A stretch of 64,000 bases of DNA from Syngnathus acus (Eukaryota > Chordata > Actinopteri > Syngnathiformes > Syngnathidae), in assembly GCF_901709675.1 (NCBI RefSeq), contig NC_051102.1, positions 9,991,412-10,055,411 of the forward strand, read 5' to 3'. How positions within the stretch are numbered: the stretch's first letter is position 1; the number at the start of each line of letters is the position of its first letter. Below are positions 40,174-55,848 of the stretch, piece by piece. Both the position numbers and the translations under genes were made by a program. The notes under the pieces were generated by a model. The model was not told the origin of the DNA. It saw only the letters and a program-made list of their open reading frames with translations, and searched no databases.

Positions 40174-41952
40174 CTACAAATAGGCCAGCCGGCGTCCTTT
40201 AGTGCGCACTCTCTGTCTGTACCTTCGTCCCAGGACGGCTGCCAGGTACTTTTGCACAGCCATCTGCTTCCTGTAGCGGCTGTAGCTGTCGGTGAAGATG
40301 CCGTCCGAATGTCTCTTGGAGAGTGGCTCGCTATCGTCCTCCATACTGTTATCCTCACTGCTGAACGAAATTAATCATCATTTTAATTTTTTTAAAGAAT
40401 TCAGGAATAAAATTAAGCGTGTTTTTTGGGGGGGGGGTGGCGTTAATAATTCATCCCTGGGCCTTATCAATAATTCATTTACAGGCCGATTTGCTATTCT
40501 GACGCTTTTATTCGAGTCAGGGAAAAAAAAAAATCAATTTATGGATTAACCGCATGAATATTTCGCTCCCCTTCGAGACGTTACAAAATAAAAACAATAA
40601 CAATGAAAACGATGGGATTTTTTTTTTTTTTTTAAATTACAAAAAAAAAATAATGATAACGAGACAAGACAAGGTGGATGCAGCAAGCCCTTACCCTGCG
40701 CGCATTGTCATCAGAGAATGCAGATAATGCCGCGTGGTTAACTGACCCAGGATCTCCCTCAAGGCTCTATCTAATTCCTCCTCAGCATGCCTTTCTGCTC
40801 TAAGATGCCAAAACACACATACATCATCAGTGGAGGGCAAAATTAAAAGAAATGAAAAAAAGAAAGAAATGAAAATAAAGGTGCTCGTACTCATACACAG
40901 ACAAACGGAAAATGACCAAAATGCGCACCGCGGGGTGGCAAAAAGACACAAATTATGCGTGAAGGGATGCTTTTTTTTTTTTTTTGTATTATGATAATAT
41001 TAATGATAATACTGTAAATACCTCTTTTCGGTGGGATAGTAGACCGTATAGCCGCCGCCGTCGTCGTTTAAGGACGCCGCGCTGCGTAACGCGAGGTGGT
41101 CGCCGTCGAAGCCCAGCTCGCCCAAGGAATTGCCGTCATCGTCGAAAGCGTCGTTGCCCAGCCTGCATACGAAAAAAAAAAAAATTAGCGCATTCCATCT
41201 GGAAATTTTCACAAAAGCAATAATAAAATGCAATTGAAACAGTTTCTCTCCCGAAGTTAAATTTGAACTATAATAGAAATGCGTCTTTCATAGATGCCTT
41301 TATTATTTTTTCGTTTTTATTCACGTTTTTATTCGTTTCTCGCATAAAAGCCGTCTTTCCATGTTCATGTATTATTTAAAAATCACGACAAAAACGGCCA
41401 ACGGTGAATAAAAAATATACTATTAATCAAATACAACCAATAAATAAAAACCACACCCATCAAAAAAATGCAACAGGAAAGGAGGGATGTAAAACAAGGA
41501 TAAATCTTTCAGCTTTTCCTATTCGCTTCCTCGTGGTGACGCATCCTCCTCTTCCTCCTCCTCTACCTCCTCCTCCCGAGGGCTATCCATTGCACTCTCA
41601 TTTTTAATAAGGTTGGGGGGGGGGGTGACTTCACAGAAGGGGTCTCACTGGACAGATACCTCCACGCAAATTTCCACACGTATATTCTGTCTCCTACTAT
41701 TTTCCAAAGCTTTTGTTATGATTCCTCGCGCGTAATTACGCACGCCCATGCAAGCGCACTTTTATGTTAAATCCACCCGCGGTGCACACTTTAACGAATG
41801 AATTTTATTGGCGAGCATATTTAGGATGTGCAAAGGTTAAAGACCTACCTGATTTTGGGGTAAGTTAGTCCAAGGGGTGTGCAGAAGACGCTATAGTGCA
41901 TTAAGATTCCATAGATGAGCAAGATTAAAGTGGCTTTGCTCGAGCTGGCCAT
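40174..41952 (-). CDS. adcyap1: Pituitary adenylate cyclase-activating polypeptide precursor (PACAP)
   Basis: This gene encodes the secreted prohormone for PACAP, a neuropeptide of the secretin/VIP family acting on class B GPCRs. Coding exons on the minus strand are 41952-41849, 41162-41022, 40799-40695 and 40360-40174; all have GT-AG borders and phases that join to 537 nt, or 178 residues (human 176). The product opens with a signal peptide ([20 protein letters not shown]...). The third exon encodes a PACAP-related peptide ([17 protein letters not shown]...YLHSLM). The last exon carries a SKR processing site, then mature PACAP beginning [22 protein letters not shown] amidation/cleavage signals follow at the PACAP-27 and PACAP-38 ends. 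PACAP residue 20 is Gln where most vertebrates have Lys. Start: ATG lies one base inside its exon with A at -3. The fish 1a or 1b paralogue cannot be decided here. Confidence 0.95.
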
Positions 41953-42069
41953 GCTGTAATGTGACACAAAATGTGGTTTTGGTGTTAGTACAGTTTTTGG
42001 TGGCGGGGTGAACAAACTTTGACTTTATTGTGGAGGATCCAGATAAATGGAGGGGGCGGGGGGTCTTAC

Positions 42070-42200
42070 CTCCAAGCCGGGAAGCGGAGGCTGCTGCTGG
42101 GATGCGATCCGGGCGCGGTTTGCCTGGTGCCTGGTGCACTTGTCTCCTGTTTCGTATGACGTCCCCCCTCTCTCGCACGTGTTTCTTTCTCCAGATAATA
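42070..42200 (-). other. adcyap1: Probable adcyap1 5' UTR exon (upstream end uncertain)
   Basis: On the minus strand a good donor, GGAG/GTAAGA, closes a non-coding segment at 42070, about 117 bases before the acceptor of the first coding exon (41953). This fits the non-coding leader exon usual for this gene. I cannot locate the transcription start; 42200 is only a nominal limit. Confidence 0.45.
42157..42164 (+). promoter_or_regulatory. CRE-like element, adcyap1 5' region
   Basis: TGACGTCC matches the cAMP response element TGACGTCA at seven of eight bases. It lies within or just upstream of the probable leader exon. PACAP genes are known to be cAMP-responsive, so the position is plausible, but function is inferred. 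Confidence 0.35.
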
Positions 42201-42441
42201 CAAAAAAAACGCCCAATGAAGCGTTCTGCTGTGCAAAAATGTAATGTTCCCCCCTTAAAAAAAACAAAAGCGATAGCAGCAGCTCCTCTATGTATCTCCT
42301 CGAAACTTTTTTTGTTGTCCCGATCGCCTTGGATTTTATCTTTAAGTACCCCCTCCCTCCTGCTCTTCCTCCGTCCCTCCCTCCCTCCCTCCATCGCTCC
42401 TCATCCTCCCTCCCTCCAATAAGTCACGTTAAGGATGCTAT

Positions 42442-42449
42442 GGACGTCA
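42442..42449 (+). promoter_or_regulatory. Second CRE-like element, adcyap1 5' region
   Basis: GGACGTCA also matches the CRE consensus at seven of eight bases, about 285 bases further upstream than the first one. A CCCT-rich tract at about 42,350-42,415 lies between the two sites. Confidence 0.35.
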
Positions 42450-43735
42450 TCAAGCCTTCCTCCTGCAGGAATATAATAGTTCAGTTCTTTCCTCGTGCAT
42501 TGCATTCGTCACACGCATTTCCACCCACCCTGCAAACGCAACCTCGGTCGAGAAGTTTTCCTCCAAACTTTTGTGCTTTATTTATTAAGTATTGACATTA
42601 GTGTTGAAGCACGAGGTGTCCCGAGAGCCAAAGTTTCTCAAGGTTTTTTACCCCCAAGATATCTTGCTTTCAGGCTTTTTATTACAGCAGGAATGCCGGA
42701 TGAAATCATCTCTATAGTTCTAACACCTTTCCATTTTCCATTCTTGATGAGTATTTCAGATGTATGTTTTTTAGCACACTTTGACATATTTAGTTTTATT
42801 ATTTTAATGTTAGCATTTTAATTTTATTTTTCTAATTAATTTTTAAGTTGGATTTTATATATTTTTAGCAGATTACTCTATTTAATTTCAATTGTTAAGT
42901 TGATTTTTAAGAGAATTGATCTACGATACTAAACTCAATTTTTTTCATTCGGTTTGGGGGGGGCGGGTGTCCATTTTACGCAGTTTTTAAATTAATTCTT
43001 GTATTTTAATCTGTTTCTCTTTAATAATTCTTCATTTGTATCACGCATTTTAATCCAAATGTAATAATTTGTACTTTTGTTTCATAGACTAAACTCATCC
43101 ACCGTAATATGATACTGCCTCACGTCATCATCACCACCGTCATCGTCATGATCATCTTCACCAGTAAGTCCAATTAAGTATTTTATCTCGGGTGGCGAGA
43201 AGTGCATCCTCCTAATTTTGTGTGGGACTAAAAGCCCTGTGCCACTAAATAATCACCATTTCCCATGAGAGTCATTTCTCTTCGGTTTCTTGGAATTTAA
43301 AACTTCCTTCCGAATAATACTAATAATGGCCCTGCACTGATGTGGATGAGGCCCGAGGTGCGTGGGTGTCGGGGAACGAGTGATGAAAGGGGGGGCGTGA
43401 TCGCGGGAGGGGGCTCAGACGTTCATCCATTCATCCGCCCTGTAATCGGATTGGAGCGGGTCTTTGACGCAAGGTGCTTTTTGAAAGAAACGCTCTCTCA
43501 AGTTCTGTGAATCATCCGAATGGAGCCATTGGCGCGTCAGATACAACACAAATCGCCTTAGAAAGGCCATTACGCAAGACTGATCATTTACTCAAATGAG
43601 TCGAAGTGTACATGAATTAGAAGTTTCATTGTTATTATGGCCTCCAAGAAATATATTATATAGGAATCCAACTACTGTACTCTGCGGAGCAAGTACGTCA
43701 TTATTTGCAGTCTGACGCAACGTGACGAAGTAAGA

Positions 43736-43755
43736 CCCCCCCCCCCCCCCCCCCC
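43736..43755 (+). repeat. Poly-C tract, about 20 nt
   Basis: An uninterrupted cytosine run followed by AAACAACCATCACCCCCACC. It lies between the divergent adcyap1 and yes1 genes. Confidence 0.9.
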
Positions 43756-44321
43756 AAACAACCATCACCCCCACCCAACTTGGCTCCGGGTTGCGTTGAG
43801 AAGTGGCCACACACACACACACAACGCTTACAAATATACGAAGTCGAGGAATGAGGACACGGCGCCATCATCAGGACAAGAAGGGGATAGATGGATAGAC
43901 TCTGAATCCAATGCCAGGTCATGAAATTAATTCAAGATAAATATTTTATATAATATTTGACGTTTAACATGACTTATAATAAATATTTTAGGTAGAAGTA
44001 AATCAAACGTGATAATTTGGTGGTCGCACAAGTATGCAGACCCTCAAGTGTGGTCAGAACCAATCATGCTTAACGCCTTTGACAATTTATACTGCCTCTG
44101 ATTAACCACAAATTATAATGTTATTCTATGTTGTATGTAAATTGCTTTGTTGCAGCTGTTGTGAAATACCCTATAAATAATTTTCTGTTGTACTAAGGGC
44201 CACTGTTATTTTATTTCAGGATGGTTAAATCAATAAAGAGTTATTACTTTTAGTTTTTTGCATTTTAGGTTAGCGCAGTACGTACATAATATATTTTTGC
44301 ACAAGACCCACGCTTTTAAAA

Positions 44322-44335
44322 CCCCTAGAGGGCGC
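44322..44335 (+). promoter_or_regulatory. Candidate CTCF site between divergent genes
   Basis: CCCCTAGAGGGCGC agrees with the CTCF core CCASYAGRKGGCRS at all but the third base. It sits between the 5' ends of adcyap1 (neuronal) and yes1 (broadly expressed in vertebrates), where an insulator would be expected. Occupancy is not known. Confidence 0.45.
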
Positions 44336-44929
44336 CAGATGCTTGGAAATTGAGTGTTCGGCCAAGACACCACCCGCCTAAAAAGAAAGAGAAAGGGGCA
44401 GCTCTGTGTTCACATTGACTAAGTAAAGTTTTAAATTATTTCATTTTGATACACATCGGGATGCTTGTATTTATCGTATTTCTACTTAAAATTAAGTACT
44501 TTAGTACACGTCGGCCATATTTGGCGCAAGGGAGAGTCGATCATGAGACGTTCATGTTTATCAGTGCTGAGTGGGGGACTGCATTTACAAAATGTAAGAT
44601 TGTTTTTTATTGTCTAAAACGTTATTTCTTGTACGATAAAGTAAAGTAAGTAGCAGGACAGTGTGTCTTTGACGACGTGTGCGGTCATTTTTGTTTTAGA
44701 TTGAGCATGAGCTGAATCACAACACCCGAATGTACGAGTTTGAAAGTGAGTACCCGAACGCCTCGTGATTCCCTCTCTGGCCCTGGTGGCTACTAGCCGG
44801 GCTATTGTCGTGCTGGGACAACTCATTGAACCTCGGTCATTTTAAAAGACATTATCACCGGCTTTTCTCGCCTTTTTCGTAAAGTAATCGACCGAAAGTG
44901 ACGTTTTCCCCGTCCCTTTTTGAAGGACT

Positions 44930-45110
44930 ACCCGAGGGGTCCTTACAAACGACTTGGAGCTGCTGGCGGAGGAGTTAGTACTCAGCATGGGATGTACAAC
45001 TCCGATTTAATTGTGCGTCTCCTCTCATTTGGAGCGTGAAAATAACAAAAAGAAGGACAACAAGACGCATGTAGCTGGAGTACGACGCTGCTTAGGTCGC
45101 TTGGAAAGAG
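44930..45110 (+). other. yes1: Possible yes1 5' non-coding exon
   Basis: Vertebrate YES1 has a non-coding first exon upstream of the ATG exon. A GC-richer segment here ends at AAAGAG/GTAAGA, a strong donor, about 3 kb before the acceptor at 48133. The start is nominal. Another donor, GTGAGT near 44738, is an alternative. The assignment depends on position only. Confidence 0.3.
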
Positions 45111-48100
45111 GTAAGATTCACGAGCCCTGGGGGAGCGAAATCTTTGGGAGTGTGGGCCGAGCGAGGCCTGATAGTTTTTTGTGTTACCCGACAGTCGACA
45201 CACACACAAAAGTTGGGGATTGTGTGTTTGTGGGTTCACACCAGTACTGGTTCTTCTTTTGTCCTCCTTTCACCCTCCAAACCTGATTAGGACGAGGTCA
45301 TACTTGAAACTGTTCCAGTGTAGTTACTAAACTTCCAAAAGTGATGTTTGAAATGACACTACCAAAAGTTGACTGAAGGCCTTCCTTCATCTGTTGCAAG
45401 GCCCTCTCATAATAAACTTAACCCATTATGTACAGTAGTTTCATTGCAATTGTTAATGCATGCAAAGTACGTTAACTGGACCGTATCGTCCACTCTTTTC
45501 TGTGTTTGGACACTCCAGTCCCACGTTAATCTTCCACCATGTTAATCCCTCTGTGTGTGTACTGTACAGTCCCACTTGGCTACACACTGCAATCCACAGG
45601 ACTAGCAGGTGCCACTGACCCGGCCGGTGTCATGTACTTTCAACAGGAGGCGTGAAGGATCCAGATCAAACAAACATTACGGTGCTGTGGTTCAATGGAT
45701 TTAAAAAGCTGGATTTACACTGCAGGTCCAAGTGCCCAATTCTGATCTGTCCATTTAGTTCAATGCACTTCTGAAATGACACATATTGGAAAGAGCTACC
45801 TTCCATGTGATTAAATTCACTAAATGATTAACTCCAAAAATGAATGACTGACCCACCCCCAAGCAGTTTATTTTATATAGCTTAACTGCACCATTAAAAC
45901 AGACGATTAAAATCAAACACACGTTACTAGGTGACCTCAAACTTCGCTATGTTCCATGCCGCTCGAGAGCTGTTTCAGGTAACTGTGGACAAACAGAAAA
46001 TGGCTAAATAGGTTAAGTAGCCCTTGAGAAGGCTGCTCCATCCCAAAGGGGCAACAAGGGGGTGCTTTGCTTCATTTACGGCGTGAAGATGCCTCTGCAG
46101 GTGGCCTCGGTGATGTGAAAGGAAGACCCCTCAGCTTGCTTCCCCCCAACCCTTAAAGCAACCACCACCAGTGGCAGCAACTTCCTGCGCGATAGGCAGG
46201 CAAAGAGAAGACGCCTCAGAGCGCGTGCCAGGTCGCTTCAGTGATGCTCTTCTTGTCGTCCCGCTCGTGTCATCCCCTCGAGGATGTCATCTTAAATTTC
46301 AGACAGCGCTGGTTTATCCTCTAATGAAGGATGACTGCTGACCTCGTCTCATTTTACTCGGGGGGGGGGGTAGGCCCAAAAATCACAGTCCTTAGTTTTA
46401 AGGCCATTCAGTTTAAATTTAGTAGAGTAAGTAGACAATACTACTATCTGCTAACTATTTTAGCCTTATGATCCATTTACCCATTGGCTAAACCGCACAA
46501 GCAATGTGAATTGCATTGTTCAAAGGTCGACTGGCGTCTTATCTGATTGGTTGTAAGAGCAAAGTGTTAAGGCTGCAGATGAAACGAGTCGTCGAGCAAC
46601 ACTTGTTCTTGCTAGGCGAGACGCTAGGGCTGTCACAAAGTATACGCTAGACTGTAAATCCGGAAGAAATGACACAAACTACCGTTTCGTACATACACAT
46701 TTGTCACGAAGAACTTTGAAGTCTTCCAAAATGTGCTCGCTTGGTGACTTAGAATGGAAACACGCTGATCTCATGTTTTCCCGTGGCCGCTAAATCCAAA
46801 CCTCCCCTCAGGAAGCGGCAGCGTGTCTCTAATCTGACACAGCATTGCGGTCAATCTGCCGAACATCCAGTCACGTGACCTCGGACAAGCGACATTTGTT
46901 TGGAACGCATGCTTATATGCTTACCTATGCGTCGTCATGGTTACTGCACTGCTCCTCAAGTCCATCTCCCGGCGTTGTACTGACTTATAAAGTCTCAAAT
47001 TCGATCAAAGTGGTCTTACATTTAACTGCCTTGAGCCAGCAGAAGGAAGCCTAAATATGTCAAACAGATGTGCCAGACTCTATATTCTGTCCGCAGAAGC
47101 ACCCATTGTTTTTTCCCCCTCCTTTCTTTCTTTAGTGAAAAATCCACATATAATTGACCCACTTTGAAATGCTTTGGGATTTTCTTTTTTTAACCACCTA
47201 AATATATTTAGCAAACACGTATGACAACGTGAATAACTAATTAAAATGGAACCTCCTGCCTCACAGTTGGGTAGATGTGACTAAAAGAAGTTATTTTGTT
47301 TGGAATTTGCAAAACAAAACAAAAAAACAACAGGCATTTGAAGTTTGCCACCAGCGTATTTAATCAGCTGCTTCTTGACATCTGGAATGTGTCGGCAAAC
47401 TCCTTTGCTACTCTGTGGCTTCCAATCTTGCGTTCCCGAGGGTCCAGATATCATCTAGTCTGAAATCCCAAGACTGATTCGATCATTGGGACAGTCAGCA
47501 ACAAATGCGGAAGCATGTTTTCATGGGTTGTTCAGCCGGCTGCAACATCGTGACCAATCTCATTATCTTCAAGCTCAAGCTATGATGAAGTGGATTTTTT
47601 GAAGAGGAGGCTGTCCGCACTATGCCACACTTGACTGTTTGATACTCGTGGGAAGAGTGAAGGATGATGACCTCATTTGCTGGGAATCCTTGAAGTTCAG
47701 ATAAGACAAATGCCAGGGTCTCCGATATCAATGAGGAAGGGGGGGGGCGCCGTGCTTTTATTTTTCTGCTTGTCTTGAAATCTGTGTCGGTGAAACGGCC
47801 ACAGGCTGGAAGGATCTTCTTTCCTGCTCGGGTGGCTGCGCAGCTTTTTGTTTGGGATGTCACGGGAGGTAACAACCTGTGGCGAGCCGCCTTTTTTTTT
47901 TTTTTTTTTTTTTTGCACTATATGGACCTTACTCTGCTTTGTATGACATTTTCTACTGGCTGCAGTAGATTGACGTGGGTGGGCTTTCCTTTATCATAAT
48001 TGAATGTTGTAAAATATATGATATTTTTATTGACGTGGGCTGAACTCTTTTCTTTTCATAATTGAATATTGTCAAATATTTTAATTCTTCTGCAGACATT

Positions 48101-48133
48101 CTAAGTGAATTCCTTCCCTCGTGTGCCCTTCAG
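45111..48133 (+). other. yes1: Presumed yes1 leader intron
   Basis: No gene is supported in this stretch. It includes a poly-G run near 46360, a poly-T run at 47892-47914 and a 60-bp direct repeat at 47969-48088 just before the acceptor of the ATG exon. First introns of Src-family genes often hold enhancers, but none can be identified from sequence. Confidence 0.4.
47969..48088 (+). repeat. Two-copy tandem duplication, 60-bp unit
   Basis: The block beginning ATTGACGTGGG and containing TCATAATTGAAT(G/A)TTGT occurs at 47969-48028 and again at 48029-48088. The copies differ at scattered positions, so the duplication is not recent. It ends about 45 bases before the start of the first yes1 coding exon, near where the branch point would lie. 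Confidence 0.7.
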
Positions 48134-48141
48134 GCTTGACG

Positions 48142-54432
<6,291 letters not shown>

Positions 54433-55635
54433 ACTCGCAAGACCTCGCCTCGGTACAAAACAGACTGGCCAAGACACTGTGATCAATACCAGAGTAGTTA
54501 GTCCTCATTTCACATTGATGGCTATACTTGCAAGATGCAATGATGACTTTTAACCTTTTTTTTTTTTTACGCAATGACTCTTTCACAGATTTTTCCTCTT
54601 TTTTGTTTTTTTTAAATTGTATTTTGCAGAAACAGTTCTTTGATGTTGGGGAGTCGGAATCTGTTCTGTGTGCAGTAGTTTGTTGTGAATGACAAGTTGG
54701 GAATCTTTAAAAATCTTTATTCTGAACGGTACAAATAGGGCTTGATGCAAGAATGTGCAGTATGTGCAGGAAAAAAATATTTTAGGGTGGATAAAAGATT
54801 TTTTTTTCATTACACTCGTGCTTTTTTGTCTTGCTCACGTTTATTTTAATCATGACCAAGTGCAAAAAAATATAGAGACCATATTGATAGTTGTTTTTGT
54901 TTGATTTCTGTCGAATAATCAACATTTCTATTTTTTATGTTTATAATTTAATACCAGCACAAAGAAAAGTTTTTTCAATTATTTTATTTTCTGTGAATTT
55001 CTCAACATTTCAGTAATTTTTTTTGATATACTTTCATTTCATTAAGTGATTTCTAATTATGACCAAATGTAAAAAAAGTAACATTTCCAATATGTAAGAC
55101 ATGTCCTCTGACCACAGAGTTCACATTTTTGTCCGTCAGATATTCAATATTTGTCTTTTTTTTTTTTATCAGTGTTATTTCATCTCTGCCCAAATAAGAA
55201 AAACAGTAACATTTTGCTTTAAATGTTCAAGTTTTTCTTAAGTTGAGGTAGACATTTTCTGTGACTTCAAGTTCTATTTGTCAATCACTTACACACCAGA
55301 CTTAAAATTCCATTGTGTTCATGATTTTGTTTGTGCTAACTTCACCGTTCGCAATGTTGCCCCCCACCCAACTTTTATATTCTTGTAGCTAACCTATAAC
55401 TGCCAGACCAGCGGCGCATGATGGGAAAGTTGCGTACGAAAGTAAGCGGTTCAGACAAAGATGTGAACTTTTTTTTATTGTTTTGAATTGAATGTCTTTG
55501 TATGTTTGGCTGTGGAGAACCTGATATGTGATTGCTCCTAAAGGTAGGACTTGAATTAGAGATGGAGAGAGGAAAAAAAAGGTAACTAATAGTTTTTGTA
55601 CAGAAAAAAATAAAAGTTTTACTTGAAAAGTTGAA
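54433..55635 (+). other. yes1: yes1 3' UTR
   Basis: After the stop codon the sequence is AT-rich without any frame. AATAAA at 55609-55614, in the context GAAAAAAATAAAAGTTTT, is the best polyadenylation signal. That would give a 3' UTR of about 1.2 kb ending about 215 bases from the clul1 stop codon. The UTR is typical of Src-family genes in being U-rich. Confidence 0.55.
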
Positions 55636-55848
55636 TTTCACTTTTCTGTGCTGAAGTTTCTACTGCAAATATTAAAATGTAACATTTGGATATAATGGAA
55701 ATGGCATATTGTCTTTTAACTGTCTGCCAACAGGTACGCTGTTTAAATTCTGCAACCCGATGGAGCGCTGTGATTGGCCGTTTACTCATCCTCGTGGTAC
55801 CTGTGAAGCAACAACACAAATGTAAATACTGCACAACTTCAAATATTC

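Larger units (their letters stand above)
42620..44900. other. Intergenic region between adcyap1 and yes1
   Basis: This AT-rich stretch separates the divergent promoters. It has no gene. It contains the poly-C run at 43736-43755, a short CA tract near 43810 and a CTCF-like site at 44322-44335. GC content rises from about 44,650 towards the presumed yes1 leader exon. Confidence 0.5.

Noticed and set aside
42030-42422. Open frames on both strands in the adcyap1 upstream region
   Set aside because: This is promoter and leader sequence of adcyap1; the CCCT tract and splice donor explain the region better than a coding gene.
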